From positions 186,001 through 250,000 of the forward strand of contig CAWBOK010000009.1 in NCBI GenBank assembly GCA_963790415.1: a DNA stretch of 64,000 bases. The letters run 5' to 3'. Shown in pieces: positions 25,040 through 33,616 of this stretch. Position 1 is the first letter of the stretch. Every line of letters starts with the position of its first letter. Origin of the DNA: JAJZQZ01 sp963790415. GTDB taxonomy: Bacteria; Actinomycetota; Thermoleophilia; RBG-16-64-13. The position numbers and the translations under genes are program-made. Below the pieces are notes generated by a model, which did not search any database, had not been told where the DNA came from, and saw nothing but the letters and a program-made list of their open reading frames with translations.

Positions 25040-26011
25040 GTGAGGTTCGCCTTCGCGGGCACCCCGGAGTTCGGCGCGCAGGTGCTGGGGGATCTACTCG
25101 ACCTCGGCCTACGCCCTGTCCTGGTAGTCTCGCAGCCGGACCGGCCCGCAGGCAGGGGACGGCGCCTCGTGAGTCCCGCGGTGACGACTGCCGCCCGCCT
25201 GAGCGACCTTCCAGTTCTGCAGACCGCCGACATCAACACCCCCGACGTGCGGGCGGCTCTCACGGACGCGGGGGCGGAGGGCCTGGTGGTGGCCTCCTTC
25301 GGTCAACTTCTACGCTCCGACATGCTGGCCGCATTCTTCTGTCTGAACGTCCACGCCTCGCTGCTGCCGGCGTATCGCGGGGCGGCGCCTATCGTGCGTG
25401 CCCTCATGGCCGGCGAGGCCGAGACCGGGGTCAGCCTGATGCGGATGACGGCCGGCCTCGATGAGGGACCATGGGCGCTTCAACGCCGCCTGTCGGTCAC
25501 CGCGCGGGACGACGCGGGCACCGTGGGCCGGGCTCTGGCCCTGCTCGGGGCTCTGGGAGTGGCGGAGGTGTTCGCTGGTCTGGCCGAGGGCGGGGTCGTC
25601 TGGACCGAACAGCCGGCCGGCATGACGTATGCCGTCAAGGTCGGCCCGGCGGACAGAGCCTTCGATCCGCGGCTTGGCGCGCGACGACTGCATGACCGCG
25701 TCCGCGCGCTCTCGCCTGGCATAGGGTGCGAGGCCCGGTTCGCCGGCGGCTTTGCACTCAAAGTGTGGCGCACGTGGCCCCGGGAGACGACCCTGCCCGG
25801 GAACGAATCCCAGGAACCGACACCAGGCCGGATCACCCGCGAGGAAGGACGCCTGTTCATCGAATGCTCTGACGGCGCGCTCGAACTCGTGACGGTCCAG
25901 CCGGCCGGAAAGCGTCCCATGCGTGCTTCGGAGCTGCTCCGGGGATATGGGCCTCGGCTGGGCGAGAGTCTCGAAGTGCCCCCGGAGGGCGGATGGGAGA
26001 GGCAGTCATGA
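25040..26011 (+). CDS. fmt: Methionyl-tRNA formyltransferase
   Basis: A 323-residue enzyme that formylates initiator Met-tRNA using 10-formyl-tetrahydrofolate. It starts MRFAFAGTPEFGAQVL. NVHASLLPAYRGAAPI, near residue 107, contains the folate and catalytic His site, followed by GVSLMRMTAGLDEGP. The C-terminal OB-like domain runs from about residue 205. Start is GTG 25040, 13 bases after def. The stop overlaps the ATG of rpe. Confidence 0.95.
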   Translation: MRFAFAGTPEFGAQVLGDLLDLGLRPVLVVSQPDRPAGRGRRLVSPAVTTAARLSDLPVLQTADINTPDVRAALTDAGAEGLVVASFGQLLRSDMLAAFFCLNVHASLLPAYRGAAPIVRALMAGEAETGVSLMRMTAGLDEGPWALQRRLSVTARDDAGTVGRALALLGALGVAEVFAGLAEGGVVWTEQPAGMTYAVKVGPADRAFDPRLGARRLHDRVRALSPGIGCEARFAGGFALKVWRTWPRETTLPGNESQEPTPGRITREEGRLFIECSDGALELVTVQPAGKRPMRASELLRGYGPRLGESLEVPPEGGWERQS

Positions 26012-26703
26012 CCCGTATCCCCCAGGAACTGTTCTTGCGCCGCCTCCTGGTGCCGTCTATCCTCTCCGCCGATTTTTCCCGCCTGGGCGCCGACGTGGAT
26101 GCGGTGCTGGATGCCGGGGTCCGCCTGGTGCACGTCGATGTCATGGACGGGCACTTCGTGCCCAACATCACCATCGGCCCGGCTGTCGTGTCCGCTCTCG
26201 CGCCTCGTGTGCACGCGCGCGGAGCCTTCGTCGACGCCCATTTGATGATCGCGGAACCCGATCGCTATCTCGAAGACTTCGCCCGCGCGGGCGTGGATGC
26301 GCTCTCCGTGCACGTGGAGACCTGTCCGCATCTGCATCGCACTCTGACGCGCATACGCGACCTGGGCATGACGCCTGGGGTGGCGGTCAACCCGGGCACC
26401 GACCTTTCGGCCATAGGAGAGGCGGTGTTGTTCTGCGACTACGTGTTGGTCATGAGCGTCAATCCGGGGTTCGGGGGACAGACGTTCATTCCTGAGAGCG
26501 TGGACAAGATCAGACGTCTGTGCGAACTTGCTCCCCCACGCGTCGCCATCGAGGTCGACGGCGGACTGGGTCGAGACAACGTGCACCGCCTGGCTCAGGC
26601 GGGCGCGAGATGGTTCGTCGCCGGATCGGCGGTCTTCGGCACGAGCATGCCGGAACTAGAGGTGGGGATGTTGCAGCAACTGATCGGCGACGACACCGGC
26701 TGA
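26008..26703 (+). CDS. rpe: Ribulose-phosphate 3-epimerase
   Basis: A 231-residue TIM-barrel enzyme that interconverts ribulose-5-phosphate and xylulose-5-phosphate. VPSILSADFSRLG and HVDVMDGHFVPNITIG are near the N-terminus (metal-binding His and Asp), with HLMI, MSVNPGFGGQTFI and EVDGGLG following. It supplies pentose phosphates, and ribulose-5-phosphate is also a substrate of the RibBA encoded 3 kb downstream. It is coupled to fmt by a four-base overlap. Confidence 0.95.
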   Translation: MTRIPQELFLRRLLVPSILSADFSRLGADVDAVLDAGVRLVHVDVMDGHFVPNITIGPAVVSALAPRVHARGAFVDAHLMIAEPDRYLEDFARAGVDALSVHVETCPHLHRTLTRIRDLGMTPGVAVNPGTDLSAIGEAVLFCDYVLVMSVNPGFGGQTFIPESVDKIRRLCELAPPRVAIEVDGGLGRDNVHRLAQAGARWFVAGSAVFGTSMPELEVGMLQQLIGDDTG

Positions 26704-26789
26704 GCGGTTCCGGGCGCCCACCGCCGTAACGCACCGGCGGCGTGAGGTGGCGTTCTGACAGGAGTTCGTGGGCGGGCGCCTCTGCATGT

Positions 26790-26820
26790 GTTACAGTTCG
26801 GGAGCCTGAACAGGCATATC
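26790..26820 (+). promoter_or_regulatory. Possible promoter of the riboflavin operon
   Basis: GTTACA (26790-26795) and CATATC (26815-26820) are 19 bp apart (GCATAT, one base earlier, gives 18). Transcription would begin near 26827, just before the aptamer. The match is moderate. Confidence 0.4.
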
Positions 26821-26829
26821 TGTTCGTGG

Positions 26830-26937
26830 TCTTCGGGGTCGGGTGAGATCCCCTACCGGCGGTCATAGCCCGCGAGCCTTTCGGGGCAGATCAGGTGTGA
26901 TTCCTGAGCCGACAGTCACAGTCTGGAAGAGAGAAGA
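26830..26937 (+). promoter_or_regulatory. FMN riboswitch (RFN element)
   Basis: The segment shows the RFN consensus. P1 is TCTTC (26830-26834) with GAAGA at the right end. GGGGTCGGGTGAGATCCC begins the aptamer, followed by TACCGGCGGTCATAGCCCGCGAGC, here read in two halves. GGTGTGATTCCTGAGCCGACAG and AGTCTGGAAGAGAGAAGA complete it. It binds FMN and lowers expression of the riboflavin genes when FMN is plentiful. Downstream, a small hairpin, CCCT (26978-26981) with AGGG (26988-26991), covers the likely ribD ribosome binding site. No T-run terminator is visible, so control of translation is the likely mode. Confidence 0.95.
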
Positions 26938-26999
26938 CCGCTGCGCGCCCGTGCGCGCCTGCGCCTCGACCCCGGAGCCCTGACACTAGGGGTCTGCCC

Positions 27000-28136
27000 A
27001 TGGCGCTGACAGAGACCGATCGACATTTCCTCGAGCGAGCCCTGGCGCTGGCCGAGCGGGGTCGTGGCATGACCAGCCCCAACCCGCTGGTCGGAGCGGT
27101 GGTGGTCGTCGACGGACGGATCGCGGGGGAAGGGTTCCACGCGGCCGCCGGGCAGGACCACGCGGAGATAGTCGCCATGAAAGCGGCTGTGGGTGACGAT
27201 GTCACCGGCCTGCTTGTCGGCGCCACTGTCTACGTCACGCTCGAGCCGTGTTGCCACCAAGGCAGGACTCCGCCCTGCACCGACGCGCTCATCGCCGCCG
27301 GCGTCAACCGGGTGGTGGTGGGAGCGGAGGATCCGTCCGCCTGGGTCCACGGCCGGGGGATACGGCTCCTCAGGGAGGCGGGCATCGCCGTCGAGGTAGC
27401 CGAGGGCGATCTTGCGTACAGGGCTAAGCGCCAGAACGATGCGTTCCGCAAGCACGTGACTGTGGGCCTGCCCTTTGTCACTTACAAGTACGCCATGACC
27501 ATAGACGGCCGCGTGGCCACGGAGTCGGGCGATTCCAAGTGGATCTCCGGTGAGGAGAGCCGTCTGCGCGTGCACGGTTTTCGCGCCCACTCCGATGCGG
27601 TCCTGGTGGGAGCCGGCACGTTCCGGCACGACGATCCCCAACTGACGGCGCGTGACGTCACGGTACACCGTCAGCCACTGAGGGTCGTGGTCGATTCCCA
27701 TCTCGGCGCGGCGAGGGAATCCGCCCTGGTGCGGACCGCCTCCGAGGGGATGGTCCTGTTCGTATGCACGGATAGGGTGCCCGAGGGCCGCATCGACGAG
27801 GTCCGCTCGTGGGGGATGCAGGTGGAGGTCCTCACGGCCGGACCGAACGGTCATCCCGATCCGCGGAGCGTGGGTCGGCTGCTCGCGGAACGAGGCATCC
27901 AGAGTGTGTTCCTGGAGGGTGGCGCCACGCTGGCCGCCGTCTGGTGGGACGCCGGGCTGATCGACCGCATCGTCGCCTTCGTGGCGCCTGTGGTCGCGGG
28001 AGGCGACTCCTCACCCGGACCGCTGCCCGCCGCTGGATACGAGCATATGGACGCCGCACTGCGTCTGCGTGATGTCACGGTGGAGCAGAGTGGCTGCGAT
28101 GTCATGATCAGCGGCTACGTGGGGGAGCCGGCATGA
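27000..28136 (+). CDS. ribD: Bifunctional riboflavin deaminase/reductase RibD
   Basis: A 378-residue two-domain enzyme for steps two and three of riboflavin synthesis. The N-terminal deaminase domain has GQDHAEIVAMK near residue 50 and EPCCHQGRTPPC near residue 82, which supply the zinc ligands and the catalytic Glu. The C-terminal reductase domain starts near residue 160 with YKYAMTIDGRVAT and DSKWISGEESR, and ends in GGATLAAVWWDAGLIDR. It is the first gene after the FMN riboswitch. Confidence 0.95.
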   Translation: MALTETDRHFLERALALAERGRGMTSPNPLVGAVVVVDGRIAGEGFHAAAGQDHAEIVAMKAAVGDDVTGLLVGATVYVTLEPCCHQGRTPPCTDALIAAGVNRVVVGAEDPSAWVHGRGIRLLREAGIAVEVAEGDLAYRAKRQNDAFRKHVTVGLPFVTYKYAMTIDGRVATESGDSKWISGEESRLRVHGFRAHSDAVLVGAGTFRHDDPQLTARDVTVHRQPLRVVVDSHLGAARESALVRTASEGMVLFVCTDRVPEGRIDEVRSWGMQVEVLTAGPNGHPDPRSVGRLLAERGIQSVFLEGGATLAAVWWDAGLIDRIVAFVAPVVAGGDSSPGPLPAAGYEHMDAALRLRDVTVEQSGCDVMISGYVGEPA

Positions 28137-28215
28137 CGCATCGCACGACACACCGCGTGCCGCACTGCATGACACGACGCGCCGGGTCGGCTTTCGCCGC
28201 CGAAGGGCGTGAGTG

Positions 28216-28914
28216 ATGTTCACCGGCCTGGTGGAAGAAGTGGGAAAGGTACTGCGGCTGACGCGTCGGGGAGAGGGTGCCCACCTGTTCGTGTCGGCCC
28301 ACAAGGTACTCGAGGGCACCCATATCGGCGATTCCATCTCGGTGAGCGGAGCGTGTCTGACGGTGGTCGCCATCGCAGGCGATACGTTCGCGGTGGACTG
28401 CATGGCCGAGACCCTCGAGCACACCACCATCGGGTCCCTTCGTCCTGGCCACGAGGTCAACCTAGAACGGGCGTTGGCGCTGGGCGACAGGCTGGGCGGG
28501 CATCTGGTGCTCGGCCATGTCGACGGCGTGGGCGAGGTGCTGTCGTCGCGCACGCGGGGCATCGCACAGGAGCTGCGGATCTCACTACCCGTGGAGCTAC
28601 GAGGATTCGTCGCCGGCAAGGGGAGCATCGCCGTGGACGGCATCTCTCTCACGGTGACCGACGTGACCGAGGTGGACTTCGGCCTGGGCATCATCCCGCA
28701 CACCCTGCGCGAGACCACCCTGCGGGCGGTCTCGCCCGGCAGGCGCGTGAACCTCGAAGCTGACGTGTTGGCCCGCTACGTCCACCAGGCCCTTGGCGCC
28801 CTGGTCGACGGCTCGGCAGGGCGAGACGGTGCGGCGAGACCCGGCCCGGCCGGCGCTCGGCCCGACGGCGGCGGGGGCCTGGAGAGTCTCTTGCGCGAAC
28901 AGGGCTACGTGTAG
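28216..28914 (+). CDS. ribE: Riboflavin synthase alpha subunit
   Basis: A 232-residue enzyme that dismutates two lumazines to riboflavin. The two lumazine-binding halves are visible: MFTGLVEEVG starts the first, with SVSGACLTV, and LGHVDGVGEV starts the second, with SIAVDGISLTV. After about residue 200 comes a Gly/Ala/Pro-rich tail not needed for the fold. ATG 28216 gives the invariant MFTG start (GTG lies one codon before). An 80-bp spacer with no clear signal separates it from ribD. Confidence 0.95.
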   Translation: MFTGLVEEVGKVLRLTRRGEGAHLFVSAHKVLEGTHIGDSISVSGACLTVVAIAGDTFAVDCMAETLEHTTIGSLRPGHEVNLERALALGDRLGGHLVLGHVDGVGEVLSSRTRGIAQELRISLPVELRGFVAGKGSIAVDGISLTVTDVTEVDFGLGIIPHTLRETTLRAVSPGRRVNLEADVLARYVHQALGALVDGSAGRDGAARPGPAGARPDGGGGLESLLREQGYV

Positions 28915-29001
28915 TGCGCTCAGACGCCGGCCACGAGCCGGGTCACCGACGAGAGTAGCCGACCGGCGTGGCCTGAGAGGCCATCGCCTACAAGGAGGAT
29001 C

Positions 29002-30261
29002 ATGGCTCACGAACGAGCATTCGCCACTATCGAAGAGGCCATCGACGAGATGAAGTCAGGGCGCATGGTGGTGGTGGTCGACGACGAGGACCGGGAGAAC
29101 GAGGGCGACCTCACCATGGCGGCGCAGTTCGTCACACCCGACGCCATCAACTTCATGGCCAAGCATGGGCGGGGCTTGATCTGCCTCACGCTCACTCCGC
29201 AACGCGCCGACAAACTCGGGCTGCACCCTATGGCGCGGAACAATCAGTCCCGTTTCGAGACGGCGTTCACGGTCTCCATCGAGGCCCGGGAGGGCGTGAC
29301 CACGGGGATCTCCGCAGCCGACAGAGCCCGCACCATCCAGGTGGCCATCGACCCTCGCACACGCCCGGAAGACCTCGTTCAGCCCGGGCACGTCTTCCCC
29401 CTCCGGGCCCGCCCCGGCGGGGTGCTCGAACGGTCGGGTCAGACGGAAGCGGCCGTCGATCTTGCCCGCCTCGCCGGCCTCAACCCGGCCGGGGTGATCT
29501 GCGAGATCATGAACGAGGACGGCACGATGGCCCGCGTCCCCGACCTGATCCCGTACTGCGGACAGCACGCCCTCAAGATGATCACGGTCGCCGACCTCAT
29601 CGAGTATCGCCGACGCACGGAGAAGCTCATCCGCACCGGTGCCGTCGTGAGCCTGCCCACCAAGTGGGGCATCTTCACCGCTCACGGCTACGAGAGCATC
29701 CTCGACGGCGAGCAACACCTCGCGCTGGTGAAGGGCGACGTCGCGGGCAAGGAGAACGTGCTGGTGCGCGTCCACTCCGAGTGCCTCACCGGCGACGTGT
29801 TCGGCTCCCTGCGCTGTGACTGCGGCGAACAACTCGAGGGGGCGATGGAGCGGATCGAGGAGGAAGGCCTAGGCGTGCTGCTCTACATGGCCCAGGAAGG
29901 TCGGGGGATCGGACTGCTCAACAAGCTCCGCGCCTACAAGCTCCAGGAGGAGGGCAGGGACACGGTCGAGGCCAACGTGGAGCTGGGGTTCCCCGCCGAT
30001 CTGCGCGACTACGGCATCGGCGCCCAGATCCTGGTCGACCTGGGCCTGACCACCATCCGCATCATGACCAACAACCCGCGCAAGCTGGTGGGGCTCGAAG
30101 GATACGGCCTCACCATCACCGAGCGCGTGCAGTTGGAGGTGCCGCCCCACGACGAGAACCTGCGCTACATGCAGGCCAAGGCGGCCAAGATGGGCCACAT
30201 CCTGCATCATCAAGGACTCGGGTTGGACGAGATCATCGTGGAGGGAGAGACGGATGAGTGA
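29002..30261 (+). CDS. ribBA: Bifunctional DHBP synthase / GTP cyclohydrolase II
   Basis: A 419-residue fusion supplying both branches of riboflavin synthesis. The N-terminal DHBP synthase shows DDEDRENEGDLTMAA near residue 27 and HVFPLRARPGGVLERSG near residue 133. The C-terminal GTP cyclohydrolase II, from about residue 207, has RVHSECLTGDVFGSLRCDCG with the zinc cysteines, YMAQEGRGIGL and TNNPRKL. The ATG has AAGGAGG upstream. A small hairpin (TGGCC-TGAGA-GGCCA at 28970-28984) precedes the ribosome binding site. Confidence 0.95.
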   Translation: MAHERAFATIEEAIDEMKSGRMVVVVDDEDRENEGDLTMAAQFVTPDAINFMAKHGRGLICLTLTPQRADKLGLHPMARNNQSRFETAFTVSIEAREGVTTGISAADRARTIQVAIDPRTRPEDLVQPGHVFPLRARPGGVLERSGQTEAAVDLARLAGLNPAGVICEIMNEDGTMARVPDLIPYCGQHALKMITVADLIEYRRRTEKLIRTGAVVSLPTKWGIFTAHGYESILDGEQHLALVKGDVAGKENVLVRVHSECLTGDVFGSLRCDCGEQLEGAMERIEEEGLGVLLYMAQEGRGIGLLNKLRAYKLQEEGRDTVEANVELGFPADLRDYGIGAQILVDLGLTTIRIMTNNPRKLVGLEGYGLTITERVQLEVPPHDENLRYMQAKAAKMGHILHHQGLGLDEIIVEGETDE

Positions 30262-30751
30262 CACAGGCGGCGAGGGCCGGACCTACGAGGGGCACCTGCA
30301 GGGCGAAGGACTGGCGTTCGGCATCGTCGTGGGCAGGTTCAACGAGTTCATCTCGTCGAAGCTGCTCGGCGGGGCAGTCGACTGCATGGTGCGGCACGGC
30401 GTCGACCCGGCGATGGTGGAAGTGGCCTGGGTTCCGGGAGCGTTCGAGATACCCCTGGTCGCCGGGCGGATGGCCGCCAGCGGGCGCTACGGCGCGGTGC
30501 TCACGCTGGGAGCCGTGATCCGCGGATCGACGCCGCACTTCGACTACGTGGCCTCCGAGGTCGCCAAGGGCGTGGCCAAGGTAGGCCTTGACACCGGGGT
30601 GCCGGTCATCTTCGGGGTGCTGACCACAGACACGATCGAGCAGGCGATCGAACGGGCCGGCACGAAGTCGGGCAACAAAGGGTGGGACGCCGCTCTGGCC
30701 GCTCTGGAGATGGCGAACCTGCTGAAGGGCATGCGCGACGCAGGCGTCTAG
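30254..30751 (+). CDS. ribH: 6,7-dimethyl-8-ribityllumazine synthase
   Basis: A 165-residue enzyme making the lumazine that riboflavin synthase uses; it normally assembles into pentamers or 60-mers. GIVVGRFNEFISSKLL, WVPGAFEIPLVAGRMA, GAVIRGSTPHFDYVA and PVIFGVLTTDTIEQA are the family blocks. It overlaps ribBA by eight bases, and its stop overlaps the stop of the convergent rpmB. Confidence 0.95.
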   Translation: MSDTGGEGRTYEGHLQGEGLAFGIVVGRFNEFISSKLLGGAVDCMVRHGVDPAMVEVAWVPGAFEIPLVAGRMAASGRYGAVLTLGAVIRGSTPHFDYVASEVAKGVAKVGLDTGVPVIFGVLTTDTIEQAIERAGTKSGNKGWDAALAALEMANLLKGMRDAGV

Positions 30752-30939
30752 AGGACCTTCTGCACCTTGTGAGCCTTGAGGCACTTCGCGCACACGTATG
30801 CGCGGGTCGGTTTGCCTTTGATGAGCACGCGCACCTTCTGCACGTTGACATTCCAGCGGCGCTTGGTGGCCCTCATCGAGTGGCTGCGGCTGTTGCCGAA
30901 GCTGGGCGTCTTGCCGCACACTGCGCAGATCCGCGACAT
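30748..30939 (-). CDS. rpmB: 50S ribosomal protein L28
   Basis: A 63-residue protein beginning SRICAVCGKTPSFGNSRSHS and ending YVCAKCLKAHKVQ. The CxxC pairs near residues 5-8 and 50-53 show a zinc-binding form of L28. AAGGAG lies upstream of the ATG at 30937-30939. The gene order (L28 next to Asp23/FakA/RecG genes on the other strand) is common in Gram-positive phyla. Confidence 0.95.
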   Translation of the reverse strand: MSRICAVCGKTPSFGNSRSHSMRATKRRWNVNVQKVRVLIKGKPTRAYVCAKCLKAHKVQKVL

Positions 30940-31032
30940 CGTCTTGTCACTCCTTGTGGGTGGGGCCCCGAATTCGTCTGTGGGATATCGGCTGCAGGCG
31001 GCGCCGAAACGCCCGCCCACGGGCGACGCCAT

Positions 31033-31061
31033 AGTATGCACTGTGAGGCCGGCATTGGCAA
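31033..31061 (-). promoter_or_regulatory. Promoter of rpmB
   Basis: On the minus strand, TTGCCA (complement of 31056-31061) and CATACT (complement of 31033-31038) are exactly 17 bp apart. This gives a leader of about 85 bases to rpmB. Confidence 0.65.
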
Positions 31062-31087
31062 GGGTGCCGCAGGCGGGCTCCGCTAGG

Positions 31088-31245
31088 AGGCTGCTGAAAA
31101 CCGAAGCCTCGGCCCCCAGAACGCACTGGGCGGCGCGATGCGGCGTCCTCGGTCGCGCACGTAGCGCCGCTACGAGCACTTCCTGCGTCCTTGTCTCACG
31201 CGTGCCCACCGCGCCCTGGCGGCGAAGCGTCACTTTTCAGCAGCC
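31088..31245. repeat. Dispersed hairpin repeat, full copy
   Basis: The most symmetrical copy: AGGCTGCTGAAAA at the left and CTTTTCAGCAGCC at the right are near-perfect inverted ends. The centre has CGTAGC-GCC-GCTACG. Between lie GAACGCACTGGGCGGCGCG, GCGGCGTCCTCGGTCGC, CCTGCGTCCTTGTCTC and CACCGCGCCCTGGCGGCGAA. It lies between the rpmB promoter and the DUF1858 gene, in a stretch of about 390 bp with no gene. Confidence 0.85.
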
Positions 31246-31255
31246 CGGAAGGCGC

Positions 31256-31285
31256 TTCGGGAGCCTGGGGGACGTAGTGTACAAT
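31256..31285 (+). promoter_or_regulatory. Possible promoter of the DUF1858-to-rpmF block
   Basis: A good -10 box, TACAAT (31280-31285), lies 18 bp after a weak -35, TTCGGG (31256-31261). It stands 48 bases before the first gene. Confidence 0.4.
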
Positions 31286-31333
31286 ACCAGCAGGACGCTA
31301 CCGTGAGGTTTGGGAGCCTGTAGGGGGGCGAGC

Positions 31334-31552
31334 ATGACCACGTTCACGAAAGACATGTCCATCCTCGAGGCCCTGCAGGCCGACCCCCGAGCCCGCGACA
31401 TCTTCACCGCACACGGTCTGGCGTGCATCGGCTGCATGGGGGCGATGATGGAGTCCATCGAGGACGGCGCCAGGATGCACGGCATCGATCCGTCTGCCAT
31501 CGTGCGTGAGTTGAACGGGTTGCAGCCCCTCTCCGAGCCCATCGAGACGTAG
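31334..31552 (+). CDS. DUF1858-domain protein (redox-disulfide type)
   Basis: A 72-residue protein. It follows the DUF1858 pattern, in which a short helical domain carries a Cys pair: MSILEALQADPRARDIFTAHGLACIGCMGAM, read in parts, with CIGC near residue 33-36. Members are linked to hybrid-cluster proteins and are thought to hold a redox-active disulfide. It is the first of a row ending at rpmF. GGGGGG precedes the ATG. Confidence 0.8.
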   Translation: MTTFTKDMSILEALQADPRARDIFTAHGLACIGCMGAMMESIEDGARMHGIDPSAIVRELNGLQPLSEPIET

Positions 31553-31565
31553 GCGACGGCGGGCG

Positions 31566-31952
31566 ATGAGCGACGAATCCGCCGCCCCGCGGGCCGACCA
31601 CGCCGAGACCGCCCCGTCGGCCAACGTGGTCATAAGCGACCGTGCCATCGCCGATATCGTAGGCTGGACCGTCCTGGAGTGCTACGGGGTGGTCGGCATG
31701 GCTTCGCCCAACCTGGTGCGGGGCGTGGCTTCGTTGCTGTCGCGCGACCGGCTGCACCAAGGGATCAAGGTGCGCCAGGACGCGGGGATCGTGCACGTCG
31801 ACCTCTTCATCGTCGTCGAATACGGGCTGAATGCAGCGGAGGTGGCCGGGAACGTGCGCTCGCAGGTGTCGTACAACGTCGAGCGGACCACGGGACTACC
31901 GGTCACGGACCTCCACATCCACGTTCAGGGGGTCCGGGTTGGCGAGGGTTGA
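31566..31952 (+). CDS. Asp23/Gls24 family envelope stress protein
   Basis: A 128-residue Asp23/Gls24 (DUF322) protein. The N-terminal 20 residues are polar. The domain runs VVISDRAIADIVGWTVLECYGVVGMA to VERTTGLPVTDLHIHVQGV, given here by its ends. In other bacteria these proteins associate with the membrane and cell envelope stress. The same gene commonly precedes fakA, as here, where the fakA start overlaps its end. Confidence 0.88.
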   Translation: MSDESAAPRADHAETAPSANVVISDRAIADIVGWTVLECYGVVGMASPNLVRGVASLLSRDRLHQGIKVRQDAGIVHVDLFIVVEYGLNAAEVAGNVRSQVSYNVERTTGLPVTDLHIHVQGVRVGEG

Positions 31953-33558
31953 CCGAACCGGGCTCTCCGTGGGCCAGGCCCGCTCCATCGTCCTGGCCGG
32001 TTTCTACGCGCTCGAAGCTCGGAAGCAGGAGGTCAACGACCTCAACGTGTACCCGGTCCCCGATGGCGACACGGGCACGAATCTCTGTCTGACGGTCCGA
32101 AGCGTGGTGGAGGAACTGCGCGTCGCCCCGGAGGACCTCTCTCCAGCTCAGGTGTGCGAGGTGATCGCCGGCGGGGCGCTCATGGGCGCTCGGGGCAACA
32201 GCGGCGTGATCCTGTCTCAGATGGTCCGCGGAGCGTTGGAACCCTTCGCCGCCGGAGAGCCGGCGACTCTGGAAACGCTCATCTCCGCGCTCCGCCGAGC
32301 GACCGACACCGCGTACCGAGCCGTGCGAAAGCCCGTGGAAGGGACCATGCTCACGGTGATCCGCGAGACGGCCGAAGGAGCGGAGTCGGCGGGGGCGGGC
32401 GTGCCGCAGAGCGCATTCATCGACGCGGTGCTGGAGGCCGGCTGGAACAGCGTTCGCCGGACGCCCACGCTGCTCAAGGTACTTGCCGATGCCGGTGTGG
32501 TAGACGCGGGAGGCTATGGATTGATGGTGCTCCTTGAAGGTATGGCCCGTGGCGGCGGCACAGCCACGCGGGGCGACGCGACTGAACTCGCCCGCCAGCC
32601 CGCAGTGGCGGCGATCGAAGAGTCCGATAGCGTGTACACGTACTGCACGAGCTTCCTGCTCGATGGAGATGCGCTCGACGCGGCTTCGTTCGAGCAGAGT
32701 CTGATCCCGCTCGGCGACAGCCTGCTGGTGGTGGGAACGGAGTCGCAGTTGAAGGTGCACATCCATACCGACGAACCGGGCACGGTGCTCACCTTGGCCA
32801 CCATGCGCGGAGTGCTTCGAGAGATCGAGATCGACAATATGAAGGATCAGACCGCCGCCCGCGAGGCCCGATTGCGCGGGCACGAGTCGCCACCGCCTCT
32901 GGGGCGTACCCAGGTGGTGGCGGTCGTCGTGGGGGAGGGCATGAAGCGACTTTTCCGCAGCATGGGAGCGGCCTACCTGGTCGACGGGGGGCAGTCGATG
33001 AACCCTTCGGCGGAGGAACTGCTGCGGGCGGTCGAGGCGACGGATTGTGCGGAGGTCATCCTTCTCCCCAACAACAAGAACATCATCATGGCCGCGGAAC
33101 AGGCCGCGACGATGAGCACGGCCCACGTCGTGGTGGTGCCGGCCCGCTCCATGCAGGCGGGGCTCTCGGCGATGGTGACATACGATCCCGACGCCGGTGT
33201 GGAGCAGAACGCCGAGGGCATGACGCTCGCCTTCGAGTCGGTGGTGACCGGCGAAGTGACTCGTGCGGTGCGTGACTCCCGGGTGGATGAAGTGCAGATC
33301 AAGGAAGGCGAGTTCATGGGCCTGGTTGACGACCGCGTGGTCGTGAGTGACGACGATCTGGCGCACGTTGTCTCCACTGTCGCCTCACGCATGTTGGACG
33401 GCGGGCAGGAACTGATGACCGTGCTCGTCGGTGGAGGACCCGACGCCGAGCTCGCGGCCGAGGCAGTGGAGCGCCTGCGCGGACTCTATCCGGATCTGGA
33501 GCTCGAGATCCATCCAGGCGGGCAGCCTCTGTATCCCCTACTTCTGTCCGCCGAATGA
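31939..33558 (+). CDS. Fatty acid kinase catalytic subunit FakA-like (DAK2 domain)
   Basis: About 539 residues from TTG 31939 (CAGGGGG upstream). The N-terminal DAK2 domain shows NDLNVYPVPDGDTGTN near residue 30 (Mg-ATP-binding aspartates) and GARGNSGVILSQ near residue 78. The middle and C-terminal parts (YCTSFLLDG, VHIHTDEPG, LLPNNKNIIMAA) are those of YloV/FakA. With a DegV-type fatty acid carrier (FakB) it phosphorylates exogenous fatty acids for phospholipid synthesis. A DegV gene follows 58 bp later, supporting this. Confidence 0.88.
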   Translation: MARVDRTGLSVGQARSIVLAGFYALEARKQEVNDLNVYPVPDGDTGTNLCLTVRSVVEELRVAPEDLSPAQVCEVIAGGALMGARGNSGVILSQMVRGALEPFAAGEPATLETLISALRRATDTAYRAVRKPVEGTMLTVIRETAEGAESAGAGVPQSAFIDAVLEAGWNSVRRTPTLLKVLADAGVVDAGGYGLMVLLEGMARGGGTATRGDATELARQPAVAAIEESDSVYTYCTSFLLDGDALDAASFEQSLIPLGDSLLVVGTESQLKVHIHTDEPGTVLTLATMRGVLREIEIDNMKDQTAAREARLRGHESPPPLGRTQVVAVVVGEGMKRLFRSMGAAYLVDGGQSMNPSAEELLRAVEATDCAEVILLPNNKNIIMAAEQAATMSTAHVVVVPARSMQAGLSAMVTYDPDAGVEQNAEGMTLAFESVVTGEVTRAVRDSRVDEVQIKEGEFMGLVDDRVVVSDDDLAHVVSTVASRMLDGGQELMTVLVGGGPDAELAAEAVERLRGLYPDLELEIHPGGQPLYPLLLSAE

Positions 33559-33616
33559 TCCCGGGAGACCGCCGGATCCTATCGCTCTGTCGTATCCAAA
33601 GAGGGAGGGGGAGGGT

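Noticed and set aside
31085..31306. Small protein-coding genes within the dispersed repeats
   Set aside because: Open frames cross the copies in different frames and on both strands. The copies differ by insertions and deletions that do not keep a frame, while the hairpins are kept.
31903..33366. Long minus-strand open frame opposite fakA (similar ones lie opposite the EF-G paralogue at 40740-42098 and hisS at 60261-61691)
   Set aside because: No motifs, no ribosome binding sites, and a clear conserved gene on the other strand.
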